Source: Loktanella atrilutea (GTDB lineage Bacteria > Pseudomonadota > Alphaproteobacteria > Rhodobacterales > Rhodobacteraceae). From it: DNA of 64,000 bases. The stretch covers positions 186,001-250,000 of the forward strand of contig NZ_FQUE01000002.1 of the NCBI RefSeq assembly GCF_900128995.1, in the 5' to 3' direction. The notes under the pieces are model-generated. The model did no database searches. It saw only the letters and a program-made list of their open reading frames with translations, and had not been told where the DNA came from. Shown here one piece after another: positions 42,805 through 52,495 of the stretch (position 1 is the stretch's first letter; the number at the start of each line of letters is the position of its first letter). The translations under genes and the position numbers were made by a program.

Positions 42805-44343
42805 ATGACCCGCCAATTCCCACGCCTGCTTTTGACAACGGCCCTGTGCCTGCCCATCGCCACGGCGTCTTTCGCCCAGTCCGACGCCGCCTGCGAAGAC
42901 CTTGGTGTCGCGCTGAACGACGGTCTGCCCGAAAACCTGTCCGGTGACGTGCAGCGCATCACCGATGTGCAGGCCGCCGGGGACCCCGCCGCCTGCGACG
43001 TGGAACTTGTGGCCATCAAGTCCGTGACGGAGGGGAGCGATCAGGCCAGCGATGAAGAGACGCTCGCCGAGACCGACCAACTGACGGTCAAGCTGCAGGA
43101 CGAGATGACCGTGCAGGGCATGGTCTACTTGGATCGCCAGCCGGCAAACGTGGATATCGCGGGTGGCGACACCGAGGTGTCGGTGACGAGCGAACAGCCC
43201 GATGTGACCGTGACCGAAGGTCAGGCCAACATCGTCATCCGTCAGGCCGCCGCGAACGTGGTCGTCGAGATGCCGCAACCGACGATCCGCATCGAACAGC
43301 CCGCGCCTGAAGTCATCATCACGATGCCGGCGCCCGGCGTCGATGTCGCGAATGCCCGGCCGCAGGTCGAAGTGCGTCAGGCCAAGCCGACGGTCACCGT
43401 GACGCAGGCCGCGCCGAAGGTCGATCTGGAACTGGAGCGCGTGCCCGAGGGCGAAACCGCGTCGACGACCGTGACCGACCGCGCCAGCGGCAGCACCTAT
43501 GCAGCCGGTGAAGCCGGAGAGTCGATGGCGATGGACGATGCGACCGTGAACATGCCGGAGGTCGAGCCAAAGGTCGTCTATCAGGACGGCGAAGCCAAGA
43601 CGCCCACCGTCAACCGCGCCGAACCGACCGTCAGCTTCGAATCCGCCCAACCGAACGTGCAGGTCACGTCCATGGGTGAGCCGCAGATCGAAATGGTGCA
43701 GACCGGTGATCCCGTCGTGACCATCGAACAATCGGCGGATGCGTCCGACAGCACGCCGGCCGCCGCAGCCGACAGCACGGCCCCTGAGGCCGATGCCGAT
43801 GCGCCCGAGTCCGACGCAGCTGCCGCTGAGGGCACGGAAGCGACGGATGCGGCTGCAGAGTCGCAGACCGAAGATCAGGCAGCGGCTGACACGCCGCCCG
43901 CCGACGTGGCGCCGATCTCTCAGGACGGTGCCGCGGCCATGGACAGTGCCGAAGGCGAAACCGCGACCGAGGCCGGTGACGCAGCCGACGCAGACGCGGC
44001 GACGGATACCGCTGCGGCAGACACCGCAACGGCCCCTGTCGTGACGCGTGACGGCTACACCGCGGTGCCGCTGGCCGATCTGCGGGCAGACACGCTGCAA
44101 GGCATGAAGGTCTATGGCGTCAACGACGAAGACGTTGGTGACGTCGGCACGGTGATCGAAACGGCCGAAGGTGCCGTGCAGGGTCTGGTCGTGGAAGTCG
44201 GCGGCTTCCTCGGTCTGGGCGAGCGCAAGATCGAAGTGCCTGTAGAGATGGTCTCTGTCTTGTCCGACGGCAACGGCGAGATGCGGGTCTATGTCGACGC
44301 GACCGAAGACCGGCTGAAGGACATGCCCGAATACGAGGGTTGA
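42805..44343 (+). CDS. Exported PRC-barrel domain protein with repetitive beta region
   Basis: A 512-residue exported protein. Residues 1-24 are a signal peptide (MTRQFPRLLLTTALCLPIAT, cut after SFA). Residues 105-210 form alternating-polarity strands with imperfect repeats (QPDVTVTEGQANIVIRQA, QPTIRIEQPAPEVIITMPAP, KPTVTVTQAAPKVDLEL). An A/D/E/T-rich linker follows at about 310-410, then a C-terminal PRC-barrel (LQGMKVYGVNDEDVGDVGTV). Function is unknown; envelope association is an inference. The start has GGAGAG eight bases upstream. It interrupts an otherwise co-directional conserved gene block. Confidence 0.85.
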   Translation: MTRQFPRLLLTTALCLPIATASFAQSDAACEDLGVALNDGLPENLSGDVQRITDVQAAGDPAACDVELVAIKSVTEGSDQASDEETLAETDQLTVKLQDEMTVQGMVYLDRQPANVDIAGGDTEVSVTSEQPDVTVTEGQANIVIRQAAANVVVEMPQPTIRIEQPAPEVIITMPAPGVDVANARPQVEVRQAKPTVTVTQAAPKVDLELERVPEGETASTTVTDRASGSTYAAGEAGESMAMDDATVNMPEVEPKVVYQDGEAKTPTVNRAEPTVSFESAQPNVQVTSMGEPQIEMVQTGDPVVTIEQSADASDSTPAAAADSTAPEADADAPESDAAAAEGTEATDAAAESQTEDQAAADTPPADVAPISQDGAAAMDSAEGETATEAGDAADADAATDTAAADTATAPVVTRDGYTAVPLADLRADTLQGMKVYGVNDEDVGDVGTVIETAEGAVQGLVVEVGGFLGLGERKIEVPVEMVSVLSDGNGEMRVYVDATEDRLKDMPEYEG

Positions 44344-44364
44344 TCTTCTCTCTTCCTGACGACG

Positions 44365-44395
44365 ATGGCCGTCCCCTGTCGGGGCGGCCATTTTT
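44365..44395 (+). terminator. Terminator of the PRC-barrel gene
   Basis: ATGGCCGTCCCC pairs with GGGGCGGCCAT around a TGTC loop with one bulged T, followed by TTTTT. It is a textbook intrinsic terminator 22 bases after the stop. Confidence 0.9.
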
Positions 44396-44414
44396 GCGTG
44401 CGCCGATAGAGCAG

Positions 44415-44894
44415 TCAGTCCGATGTGACCGGCGGCCCGAACCGTTCCGTCAGCCGCGCGATGATCTGGTCGCGCGTCTGACGGTAGAGCGCCATGCGCG
44501 CCTCGCGCTGGTCGGCCATGCCGGTGGGGTCCAGCACCGGCCAGTATTCGACGTCGAGGTGGTAGAATTGGGTCAGGTCCAGCGCCCGCCGCTGGCTGGC
44601 AGGCGACAGGGCGAGGACGAGATCGAAGGACGACAGGTCGTCGCCCCACTGTTCCATCTCATCGAAGCTGCGGGACCGGTGGCGTTGCAGTTCCACCCCG
44701 ATCTCGGCGCAGACCGCCACAGCGAAGCCGTCGATTTCCATGTCGTTGTTGACGCCGACGGACTGGATGTAGGCCCGGGTGCCGTAGAGCTTTTTCATGA
44801 TGCCTTCGGCCATGGGCGAACGCACGGCATTATGGTCGCAGCAAAACAGGACGGATTGCGGCAGGGGTGCCGCGTGACCTGCCCCCTCATCCAC
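44415..44894 (-). CDS. Low-molecular-weight protein-tyrosine-phosphatase family protein
   Basis: A 159-residue protein with the LMW-PTP/arsenate reductase fold. The P-loop C-x5-R-S is present as C19-DHNAV-R25-S, and the general-acid LDPTG motif lies near the C-terminus. The loop is atypical for arsenate reductases, so phosphatase activity is the more likely role. The start is uncertain: GTG at 44894 is chosen, TTG at 44897 is possible, and no in-frame ATG lies before the catalytic loop. It overlaps the upstream UPF0262 gene by eight bases. Confidence 0.85.
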   Translation of the reverse strand: MDEGAGHAAPLPQSVLFCCDHNAVRSPMAEGIMKKLYGTRAYIQSVGVNNDMEIDGFAVAVCAEIGVELQRHRSRSFDEMEQWGDDLSSFDLVLALSPASQRRALDLTQFYHLDVEYWPVLDPTGMADQREARMALYRQTRDQIIARLTERFGPPVTSD

Positions 44895-45366
44895 CAAAAT
44901 GCAGCACGCAGATCAGGGTGAAGAGGCGACGCGCGGTGTCGATATCGACGTCCGCCTTGCCGTCCAGCCGTTCCTGCAGGACGCGCGCGCCTTCGTTGTG
45001 GATGCCGCGCCGTGCCATATCGATGGTTTCGATCTGGCTGGGCGGCATGGTCTTGACCGCGTCGAAATAGCTTTCGCAGATCTGGAAATAATCTTTCACC
45101 ACTTGCCGGAACGGACCCAGCGACAGATGAAAGGCCCCCGCATCGCCCAGTTCCGCATCGGTGATGTCGAAAACCAGCCTGCGTTCGCGAATCGACAGTT
45201 CCAACCGGTAGGGTCCGGGCGGCACCGCGCGGTCGGCACGCTGCGGCAGAACGAATGTATTATCCTCCAGCAGGTCGAAGATCGCGACCTTGCGTTCCTG
45301 CTCGATCTCCGGCGAGGGTGCGGGAAGCCCGGTATCGTCGAGCGCGATATGGACGATGCGCGTCAC
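44887..45366 (-). CDS. UPF0262 family protein
   Basis: A 159-residue soluble protein of UPF0262, restricted to alphaproteobacteria and of unknown function. Conserved blocks are [37 protein letters not shown] and [13 protein letters not shown]. The GTG start at 45366 overlaps the hisD stop in GTGA, so translation is coupled to hisD. It belongs to the murA-to-yacG gene block. Confidence 0.93.
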   Translation of the reverse strand: MTRIVHIALDDTGLPAPSPEIEQERKVAIFDLLEDNTFVLPQRADRAVPPGPYRLELSIRERRLVFDITDAELGDAGAFHLSLGPFRQVVKDYFQICESYFDAVKTMPPSQIETIDMARRGIHNEGARVLQERLDGKADVDIDTARRLFTLICVLHFGG

Positions 45367-46667
45367 CCGCGGTTCAACCGGTCAAGGCGGGCCTGCACGC
45401 TGAGCCCGTGGGCCTCGAGGCTTTCCGAGCGTGCCAGCCGCGCCGCGGCGGGGCCGATGGCGGCCAGTGCGGCGGGTGTCATCCGGGCGAGTGTCGTGCG
45501 CTTGATGAAATCCATGACGGACAATCCACTGGAAAAGCGGGCCGACCGTGCCGTGGGCAGCACATGGTTCGGTCCCCCAATGTAGTCACCGATCGCCTCC
45601 GGCGTCCAGCCGCCGATGAAGATCGCGCCCGCGTGGGCGATGCGGCCGCTCAACGCTTCGGCATCCGCCACGCAGAGTTCGAGGTGTTCGGGTGCGATCC
45701 GGTCCGACAGGGCGACGGCGGTGTCGAGGTCGGGCACCGTAATGACGGCGCCGAAGTCCTGCCAGCTGGCGCCTGCGATGGCGCGCCGCTCCAGCGTCTG
45801 CAGGCGCGCATCCACCGCATCGGCGACGGAGCGACCAAAGGCGGCGTCGGTGGTGATCAGGATCGACTGGGCACTCTCGTCGTGTTCGGCCTGGCTCAGC
45901 AGGTCGAGGGCGATCCAGTCCGGATCGTTGTCGGCGTCGGCGATCACGAGGATTTCCGACGGGCCAGCGATCATGTCGATGCCGACCTTGCCGAAGACCC
46001 GCCGCTTGGCCGCCGCGACATAGGCGTTGCCGGGCCCGGTGATCTTGTCCACCGGCGCGATCGTTTCCGTTCCGTAGGCCAGCGCGGCGATCGCCTGCGC
46101 GCCGCCGACGCGATAGATCTCGTCCACGCCGGCGATCCGTGCCGCCAGCAGGACGAGCGGGTTCAGCACCCCGTCGGGACTGGGCACGACCATCGCGAGG
46201 CGTGCCACCCCAGCCACCTTCGCCGGGATCGCGTTCATCAGGACGGAAGAGGGATAGTTTGCAAGGCCGCCCGGCACGTAGAGCCCGGCTGCCGCCACTG
46301 GCGTCCAGCGCCACCCCAGCGTCGCACCGGCCTCGTCGGTCCACTGCTGGTCCTCCGGCATCTGGCGAGCGTGATAGGCGCGGATCCGTGCCGCCGCCAG
46401 TTCCAGCGCCGCCCGGTCTTCTGCCCCGACTTCGGCGCAGGCGGCATCGACGTCGGCGGTTGAGATGCGCAGGCGATCCGCCGTCAGCGTCAGACGGTCG
46501 AAACGCGCGGTCAGGTCGATCAGCGCGGCATCCCCGCGCGCCCGCACGTCGGCGATGATCCCCGCGACGGCGTCGTCGACGTCAGGACTGTCCTCGCGCT
46601 TGGCGCCCAAGAGCGCGCGGAACCTTGCTTCGAAATCCGCGTCACGCGCGTCCAGAAACTGTGGCAT
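45363..46667 (-). CDS. hisD: Histidinol dehydrogenase
   Basis: HisD carries out the last two steps of histidine synthesis, oxidising histidinol to histidine with two NAD+. The 434-residue protein has the normal length. Signature segments are GLYVPGG, the NAD region [16 protein letters not shown], the zinc-ligand segment [17 protein letters not shown], and APEHLEL. Other his genes are absent, as usual for this locus. It follows DUF2948 by 89 bases that include a copy of the intergenic repeat. Confidence 0.96.
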   Translation of the reverse strand: MPQFLDARDADFEARFRALLGAKREDSPDVDDAVAGIIADVRARGDAALIDLTARFDRLTLTADRLRISTADVDAACAEVGAEDRAALELAAARIRAYHARQMPEDQQWTDEAGATLGWRWTPVAAAGLYVPGGLANYPSSVLMNAIPAKVAGVARLAMVVPSPDGVLNPLVLLAARIAGVDEIYRVGGAQAIAALAYGTETIAPVDKITGPGNAYVAAAKRRVFGKVGIDMIAGPSEILVIADADNDPDWIALDLLSQAEHDESAQSILITTDAAFGRSVADAVDARLQTLERRAIAGASWQDFGAVITVPDLDTAVALSDRIAPEHLELCVADAEALSGRIAHAGAIFIGGWTPEAIGDYIGGPNHVLPTARSARFSSGLSVMDFIKRTTLARMTPAALAAIGPAAARLARSESLEAHGLSVQARLDRLNRG

Positions 46668-46710
46668 GTCGTATCCTTCGGGCCGGTGCGGGTCAGCCCT
46701 TCATGTGGCC

Positions 46711-46731
46711 AGATAAACTCCCGCCGGAGGC
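46711..46731 (+). repeat. Intergenic repeat family, copy 4
   Basis: AGATAAACTCCCGCCGGAGG then C, sharing the ACTCCCGCCGGAGGC core with the copy at 8949-8975. It lies in the 89-base gap between DUF2948 and hisD, inside a co-directional gene run. Confidence 0.65.
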
Positions 46732-46756
46732 ATAGAATCTTTTCGTGGACCGGCAA

Positions 46757-47233
46757 TCAGTCCGGATGTCGCGGGGCCTTACGTGACGGTGCGACATAGG
46801 GCCGCGTCACGTCGCGCAGGATCACCTCCAGCGCCTCGACGCTGCAGGAAATCACGCCGTCCCCCGCCAGTGTCATCACCACCTCGCCCGTACCATCCTC
46901 GCCGGGGCGAAATTCCAGCGCCAGGAGCGACAGGATCGTGTCGGCATCGCCCTTGGGCACACCTTGCGACCGCACCGCCATCACGTCCTCGATCAGCAGC
47001 ACCGCCTGCACCCGTTCGAAATCGCGACGACCCTGCGCCTTCGGCGCATCTTCCCAGCGGAACCGATTGAGCAGGATGGCAAAGCGCCGGTTCGCCGGGG
47101 TCCAGCGCATTTCCGAGGCAGGAAATACCGCATCCTGCGCCAGGGCCGAGATCACCTGCAGATCCTCCGCATCGCAGGCCATCAGGGCCAGCGGCCTGTC
47201 GACCCCGTCCTCGAAACGTGCATCTTCGGTCAT
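46757..47233 (-). CDS. DUF2948 family protein
   Basis: A 158-residue soluble protein of DUF2948, found next to murA and hisD in alphaproteobacteria; function unknown. Recognisable stretches are [20 protein letters not shown] and the C-terminal [18 protein letters not shown]. Its ATG overlaps the murA stop by four bases (47230-47233), so it is coupled to murA. Confidence 0.92.
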   Translation of the reverse strand: MTEDARFEDGVDRPLALMACDAEDLQVISALAQDAVFPASEMRWTPANRRFAILLNRFRWEDAPKAQGRRDFERVQAVLLIEDVMAVRSQGVPKGDADTILSLLALEFRPGEDGTGEVVMTLAGDGVISCSVEALEVILRDVTRPYVAPSRKAPRHPD

Positions 47234-48498
47234 GTGCCGCTCACCCGTTCGATCTGCGCGCCGACGGCGCCCAACTTGTCCTCGACATGCTCGTAACCGC
47301 GATCCAGATGGTAGACCCGGTTCACCACGGTCTCTCCCTCCGCCGCCAGCCCCGCAAGGATGAGCGAGACGCTGGCGCGCAGGTCCGTCGCCATCACCGG
47401 TGCGCCCTTCAGGGTTTCGACACCGTGCACCGTCGCATGCCCTCCGTGGACGTCGATCCGGGCGCCCATGCGCACCAGCTCGGGCGCGTGCATGAACCGG
47501 TTCTCGAAGATCTTCTCTTCCAGCACCGACGTTCCATCGGCCAGGCACAGCATTGCCATCATCTGCGCCTGCAGGTCCGTGGGAAAGCCCGGGAAGGGTT
47601 CGGTCACGACATCCACGGCGCGGGGCCGGTCGCCCCGCAGCTTTACCTTCAGACCCTTGTCGGTCTCGGTCACGTCGACGCCGGCGGCATCCAGTTTTTC
47701 GGCGAAGGCAGCGACAAGGTCCATCCGCCCGCCGAGACATTCCACCTCGCCGCCGCAGAACACCGGGGCCAGCATGTAAGTGCCCAGCTCGATCCGGTCG
47801 GTCACGACGGGGTGGGTCGCGGCGCCCAGCCGGTCAACCCCCTGCACGATGATGGTCGAAGTCCCCTCACCCTCGATCTGCGCCCCCATGCGACGCAGGC
47901 AATGGGCCAGATCGACGATTTCCGGCTCGCGGGCGGCGTTCTCGATCACCGTCGTGCCCTTTGCCAGCGTGGCCGCCATCAGCACGTTTTCGGTCGCACC
48001 GACGGAGGCGAAGCGCAGCGGCACCTTTGCCCCCTTCAGCCCGCCGGGGGCCTTGGCGTGCAGGTAGCCGTCACGCAGGTCGATCTGCGCGCCCATCGCC
48101 TCCAGCGCCGTGACGTGGATGTCCATGGGACGCGCGCCGATGGCGCAGCCGCCGGGCAGCGAGACGACGGCCTGATGGTGCCGTGCCAGCAGGGGACCGA
48201 GGACGAGGTTCGAGGCCCGCATCTTGCGCACGATCTCGTAGTCGGCGGTCGTCGAGGTCATGGCATGGCTCGACAGGACCTGCACCTTGCCGTTCTGCAT
48301 CGACGTCACCTCGACCCCCAGCGACTGCAGCAGGGCGGTCATGGTCTTGATGTCCGACAGGCGCGGCGCGTTGGTCAGGGTCAGGGGGTCTTCGGACAGG
48401 AGGGTCGCCGGCATCAGCGCCAGCGCCGCGTTCTTGGCCCCGGCGATGGCAATCTGGCCGTGCAGGGCCTTGCCCCCCGTGACGACGATGGAATCCAT
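47230..48498 (-). CDS. murA: UDP-N-acetylglucosamine 1-carboxyvinyltransferase
   Basis: MurA transfers enolpyruvate from PEP to UDP-GlcNAc, the first committed step of peptidoglycan synthesis. At 422 residues it has the family length and two inverse alpha/beta barrels. The catalytic Cys118 in [12 protein letters not shown] is present, so the enzyme should be fosfomycin-sensitive in principle, and the K22-N23 pair in GAKNAAL is conserved. First gene of the leftward murA-DUF2948-hisD-UPF0262-LMW phosphatase run. Confidence 0.97.
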   Translation of the reverse strand: MDSIVVTGGKALHGQIAIAGAKNAALALMPATLLSEDPLTLTNAPRLSDIKTMTALLQSLGVEVTSMQNGKVQVLSSHAMTSTTADYEIVRKMRASNLVLGPLLARHHQAVVSLPGGCAIGARPMDIHVTALEAMGAQIDLRDGYLHAKAPGGLKGAKVPLRFASVGATENVLMAATLAKGTTVIENAAREPEIVDLAHCLRRMGAQIEGEGTSTIIVQGVDRLGAATHPVVTDRIELGTYMLAPVFCGGEVECLGGRMDLVAAFAEKLDAAGVDVTETDKGLKVKLRGDRPRAVDVVTEPFPGFPTDLQAQMMAMLCLADGTSVLEEKIFENRFMHAPELVRMGARIDVHGGHATVHGVETLKGAPVMATDLRASVSLILAGLAAEGETVVNRVYHLDRGYEHVEDKLGAVGAQIERVSGT

Positions 48499-48607
48499 GA
48501 TGCGAAACTTTCCTGGCTGCGCCCGTTGGTCGGGGTGTTACCCCGCCAGCCGGGTGTCGTCCAGTCACAGGCGCCGGATCGTCCGGACGACCCGGCGGCT
48601 CTTGCGG

Positions 48608-48754
48608 TCAGTCCGACGCGTCCTCGGCCCTGCGGGCCTTCGCCTGCGCCTTGCGCTTGGCCATGTTTGCCTTCAGCGCCGCCTTCAGCCGCGCTTCGCG
48701 CAGTTCGGCCGCCGTCTGCGGGCGGGGGGCGGGGCTTTCTGGTTTTTCGGTCAT
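48608..48754 (-). CDS. Small basic protein, function unknown
   Basis: A 48-residue protein with a Pro-rich beginning (MTEKPESPAPRP) and a helical Lys/Arg/Ala-rich remainder (TAAELREARLKAALKANMAK). It may bind nucleic acid or ribosomes by charge alone, but no family is recognised with certainty. The start at 48754 is preferred because the frame open to 48865 runs through tRNA-Thr. It precedes murA by 109 bases on the same strand. Confidence 0.6.
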   Translation of the reverse strand: MTEKPESPAPRPQTAAELREARLKAALKANMAKRKAQAKARRAEDASD

Positions 48755-48837
48755 CCCGCGTCCTACCATTTGCCGGAATTTCCGTCCAGAGAGGGCTTGC
48801 GCCCTGCAGAAAGGTCCGCTAATTCCCCGCCACGGAT

Positions 48838-48912
48838 GCTGTGGTAGCTCAGTGGCAGAGCACACCCTTGGTAAGGGTGAGGTCGAGAGTTCAATCCTCT
48901 CTCACAGCACCA
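48838..48912 (+). tRNA. tRNA-Thr (GGT)
   Basis: Acceptor GCTGTGG pairs with TCACAGC, followed by encoded CCA. The D-arm is AGCTCAGTGGCAGAGC; the anticodon stem ACCCT/AGGGT carries loop TTGGTAA (anticodon GGT); the T-arm is GAGAGTTCAATCCTCTC. Length is 75 bases with CCA. Confidence 0.96.
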
Positions 48913-49214
48913 TCCTTCATTGTTTCGAAGATGTTGAGCGCAACCTTTGGGTTGGAATGTTCTTGTCGTTACACAAGGACGGAACGCACATGGTTGCGAA
49001 TGCCCGGACAAATGACCCGGGACCGGGCCATGTCGATTTCGGAGGACATGCTGACTACGACGGAAGCAGTGGCCGTGATGCTGTCAGGTACTTCCATCTA
49101 AGGGACTGAATTGACGTCAGAACCAGCTTCGCCCATCGCGATACCGGCTATTTGGCCGTGATCAGGAAAATACCCCGAGCGCTGCCGCTGAATTGCAGGT
49201 CGGAATTGAAGAGA
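48913..49214. other. Intergenic region after tRNA-Thr
   Basis: 302 bases between tRNA-Thr and the stop of the phytochrome gene. Two overlapping short frames (to 49101 and 49109) show no family resemblance. The region is somewhat AT-richer. No terminator with a clear stem was found for bphP here. Confidence 0.4.
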
Positions 49215-51782
49215 TCAGTTGTTGGTCAACAGATCCTTGAAGATGTCGCGCAGCGAGGCGAGGGTGTAGGGCTTTGAAAGTACCGGGGCGTCGGCGATGT
49301 CGTCGGGACGCGGGATGCCTTCGCCGTAGCCGGTCGCGAAAACGAAGGGGATGTTGCGTTTCGAGAGCGCCTGCGCCACCGGAATGCTGGTTCCGTCACC
49401 CAGATTGACGTCGAGCAGGGCAAAGTCCGGCGGGTTCCGTTCGATCGCGCGCAGGGCGTCCGCGGCGGAGGATGACGTGGTGACCGAACTGGCGCCGAGC
49501 TCCATCAGCATGTCCTCGGCATCGAGGGCGATGAGCATGTTGTCCTCGACCAGCAGCGCCTGCCCCGAGAGGGCGGCGGATGTCCGCGGCTGGACGGCTT
49601 CGGTTAAAGCGGGGGCAGTCACAGCGGGCGGCGCGCCCAGAGAGACGGAGGCCGCCGGCAGGACGAAACGTGCCTGCACCCCGGTCAGCGCGTAGGTTAT
49701 CCTCGCCTCGCCCTTCAGTTCGTAAGGGATGGAGCGTTCGATGATCGTCGTGCCGAAGCCGCGACGGCTGGGTGCCTGCACGGCCGGACCGCCATGTTCG
49801 CGCCAGTCGATGACCAGCCGGTCAAGTGTATCGAGATGCCAGTCGATGGTCACATACCCGGAGGTGTCCGACAGGGCGCCGTATTTCGCCGCGTTCGTCA
49901 CCAGTTCATGCAGCACGAGTGCAAGGGTGGAAAAGGCCTGCGGTTCGAGCAGGATCGCCGGACCGGAGGCCCGCATCCGCGTCACCTGATCGTTGAGATA
50001 GGCCACCGCCTCCAGCCGGATCAGTTCCGACAGGGAACCGGGGCCCCAGTTGTTCGTCGTGACCTGATCGTGCGCCCGTGCGAGGGCCTGAATCCGGCCC
50101 CCGATGACGGTGGCGAAATCCTCGACCGTTCCGGCGCGCGACTGCGACTGGGTAACGAGGCCGCGGATCAGGCCGAGAATGTTGCGGACCCGATGATTGA
50201 GTTCCGCGATCAGCAATTCCTGCCGATCCTGTGCCGACTGACGGTCGCGGTCGCTTTCGTCCTTCATGCGCAGGATGACCTCGAGCAGCGTCACGCGCAG
50301 GGATTCCGCGATGCTGATCTCCGTGCTCTTCCAAGGGATGGACTGGCCCCGCACCGTGTCCTGCCAGGCGGCAAAACTTTTGCGGGGGGTCAGCCGCGTG
50401 CCGTTGGGGCCTACGGACACGGGCTTGTCCGGATTGCCGGCCCATGTGACGGACCTCGCGAATTCACGACGGAAGAAGACCAGATAGTCGCGCGGCAGCC
50501 GCGAGATGGGGATGGCGAGGGCACCGGCCACGCGGTCGCTGTAGTCTGCCGCAGGCGGGTGAAAGGCAGCAAGCTCCTCTGTCGCATAGATCTTGCCGGC
50601 GGGGGCCTGATTGAGGTGACGCACGAGGCTGGTGAATTCCTCCATGCTGGGGGTTTTGCCGTGCAGTTCTACCTGCCCGTCGATCCAGACCCCGACACCA
50701 TCCGCCATCACGAGGTCCGACAGCTGGTCGATCTGGCTGAGGATGGCATCGACGGTGGAACCATTGGCGGCAACCGCACGCATCAGACCGTCGTGCAGCA
50801 ACTGCGCCTTGTCGCGATAGGATTCGGCGTCGTCGCGCTGGCGCGATTCCAGCAGATAGGAAAACACCTGCCCGAACAGCTCTGCCGCCGTGCGGCGTTC
50901 CAGCGAGATGCGCCGCGGTTCCATGTGGTGACAGGCGAAGAGACCCCAGAGCCTGCCGTTCACAATGATCGAGATCGACAGCGACGCCCTGACACCCATA
51001 TTCGTCAGATATTCAAGATGGATCGGCGACACCGCGCGCAATACGCTGAGCGACAGGTCGAGCGGCGCTCCGGCAGGGTCGCGTGGCGGGACGATCCGGG
51101 AACCGGGCTCTGTCGTATCCCAGATCAGGCGCAGGGCATTGCGCAGGTAGAGGGCGCGGGCCTGCCGGGGGATATCGGATGCGGGGTATTTCAGGCCGAG
51201 ATAGCGGTCCAGTCCGCCGGCGACGACTTCGGCGACGACCTCGCCGGCGCCGTCACGGTCGAACTGGTAGACCATGACGCGATCGAAGCCGGTCAGCAGT
51301 CGCACCTGACGCGCCGCTTCGCGCAGCAGGCCGTCGATGCCGGCGGTCGCCTGAAGCCGGCCGATCATCGTCTTGACAGCCGCGGCGGCACGGGTCTCGT
51401 CACGTTCCGACGGTTCGGCCTCGATGACGATCAGGTGGCCGGACTGGTGCATCGCGATGTCAAAGTTGCCCTGCCCGGACACCAGAGGGACGCCGAATGT
51501 ACGCTCTACCGAGTCCGGCCCGCGCAGACCCTGTGACAGACCGCGCAGCCTGTGGATGACGTCCCGGTCGAACACGGCGTCCAGCGACGACCCCAGCAGG
51601 GTCTCTGTCGCGATGCCGAGGGTGTCGGCGGCGTTTTCGGACACACGCGACACGATCCAGTCCGTCGACACGGCGATCAGGAACCCGAAGGATTGCACGG
51701 CACCCAGCAGGTGGATCGGCTCTCGATCGCAGGATGTCAGATCGACATCGTCGTCCGGAGAGATCATGCTGTCATTCGTCAT
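49215..51782 (-). CDS. bphP: Bacteriophytochrome HWE histidine kinase with receiver domain
   Basis: An 855-residue red/far-red photoreceptor. Domain order: PAS with biliverdin-binding Cys18; GAF with the PASDIP box (200-205) and chromophore-pocket H255 and H285; PHY with tongue motif PRKSF (467-471); an HWE kinase with phospho-acceptor H530 (ELNHRVRN), N-box HELVTNAAKYG and W660-x-E662; and a receiver domain (741-855) with phospho-acceptor D791, T817 and K837. A fused receiver with no output domain implies phosphotransfer to a separate partner. Its ATG overlaps the haem oxygenase stop, so chromophore and receptor are co-expressed. Confidence 0.95.
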   Translation of the reverse strand: MTNDSMISPDDDVDLTSCDREPIHLLGAVQSFGFLIAVSTDWIVSRVSENAADTLGIATETLLGSSLDAVFDRDVIHRLRGLSQGLRGPDSVERTFGVPLVSGQGNFDIAMHQSGHLIVIEAEPSERDETRAAAAVKTMIGRLQATAGIDGLLREAARQVRLLTGFDRVMVYQFDRDGAGEVVAEVVAGGLDRYLGLKYPASDIPRQARALYLRNALRLIWDTTEPGSRIVPPRDPAGAPLDLSLSVLRAVSPIHLEYLTNMGVRASLSISIIVNGRLWGLFACHHMEPRRISLERRTAAELFGQVFSYLLESRQRDDAESYRDKAQLLHDGLMRAVAANGSTVDAILSQIDQLSDLVMADGVGVWIDGQVELHGKTPSMEEFTSLVRHLNQAPAGKIYATEELAAFHPPAADYSDRVAGALAIPISRLPRDYLVFFRREFARSVTWAGNPDKPVSVGPNGTRLTPRKSFAAWQDTVRGQSIPWKSTEISIAESLRVTLLEVILRMKDESDRDRQSAQDRQELLIAELNHRVRNILGLIRGLVTQSQSRAGTVEDFATVIGGRIQALARAHDQVTTNNWGPGSLSELIRLEAVAYLNDQVTRMRASGPAILLEPQAFSTLALVLHELVTNAAKYGALSDTSGYVTIDWHLDTLDRLVIDWREHGGPAVQAPSRRGFGTTIIERSIPYELKGEARITYALTGVQARFVLPAASVSLGAPPAVTAPALTEAVQPRTSAALSGQALLVEDNMLIALDAEDMLMELGASSVTTSSSAADALRAIERNPPDFALLDVNLGDGTSIPVAQALSKRNIPFVFATGYGEGIPRPDDIADAPVLSKPYTLASLRDIFKDLLTNN

Positions 51783-52369
51783 TGTGACGATCCTTCGGTC
51801 TGGCAGGGCATCAAGGTGGTTGCGGCATCCAGGAAGATGTCGAAAGCTGTCAGTGCACCGGCTTTTGCCATGATGAAATCCGTTTCACTGGTAACGTGGG
51901 TTTCCAGCAGATCGAGGAAATCGGGCCATAGGGGCTGATCCTGACCGTGCCGGAGGTAGCGGAGGTTGCGGCTGACCCGCGGATCGGAGCTGGCCGATGC
52001 GCGGCCCAGCAGGATGCGCGCACCCAGGCGGGAGCCTTCGAGGACATAGAGGGCGCCCAATGCCTCCGGGACGGACTTGGGCAACCACTGCCTGACCGGC
52101 CCGGCGGCGCGCTCGCCCAGGGCGGACAGGTCGGCATCCAGACAGTCCAGGCGACGCGCGGCTGGCCAGTTCGGGTAGATCGCCCCGATGCCGAAGGCGT
52201 CGAGAGCGATCTCCACCTGGCTGATCCCGCGGTGAGAGATCATCAGGAAGGCCGTGTAGTCCGTGGCAGAAGTCAAATCCAGCCTGTCCATACAGGTGTC
52301 GAGGCGGCGATGGGATGTCGCCGTCGCATCGCGCAGGAACCACCTGATGTCGTCCAAGGATTTTACCAT
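51779..52369 (-). CDS. bphO: Biliverdin-producing haem oxygenase
   Basis: A 196-residue haem oxygenase that opens haem to biliverdin, the chromophore of the phytochrome encoded immediately downstream. The proximal haem ligand is probably H20 (ATSHRRLD), and the distal helix ALYVLEGSRLGARIL (106-120) matches the Gly-containing distal helix of the family. The stop lies in the ATGA overlap with bphP. The promoter should be in the 126 bases before 52495. Confidence 0.92.
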   Translation of the reverse strand: MVKSLDDIRWFLRDATATSHRRLDTCMDRLDLTSATDYTAFLMISHRGISQVEIALDAFGIGAIYPNWPAARRLDCLDADLSALGERAAGPVRQWLPKSVPEALGALYVLEGSRLGARILLGRASASSDPRVSRNLRYLRHGQDQPLWPDFLDLLETHVTSETDFIMAKAGALTAFDIFLDAATTLMPCQTEGSSQ

Positions 52370-52495
52370 GGGAGTCCCTGGAGCGTGCGGTGGGTCAGCC
52401 GGAGATGCGGTAATGGAGGGCAGAGATAACGCCTCGGGGGCCGGGGTTCAAGGCCGGCGCGCGACGGTGCAACCGTCAGGCCCAAGCAACGACCT

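Noticed and set aside
44415-44894. Arsenate reductase
   Set aside because: The fold is shared, but the C-x5-R loop and the housekeeping gene block favour an LMW phosphatase; no ars genes are present.
48651-49109. Plus-strand frame spanning tRNA-Thr
   Set aside because: It runs through a tRNA gene and antisense to the small basic protein; not coding.
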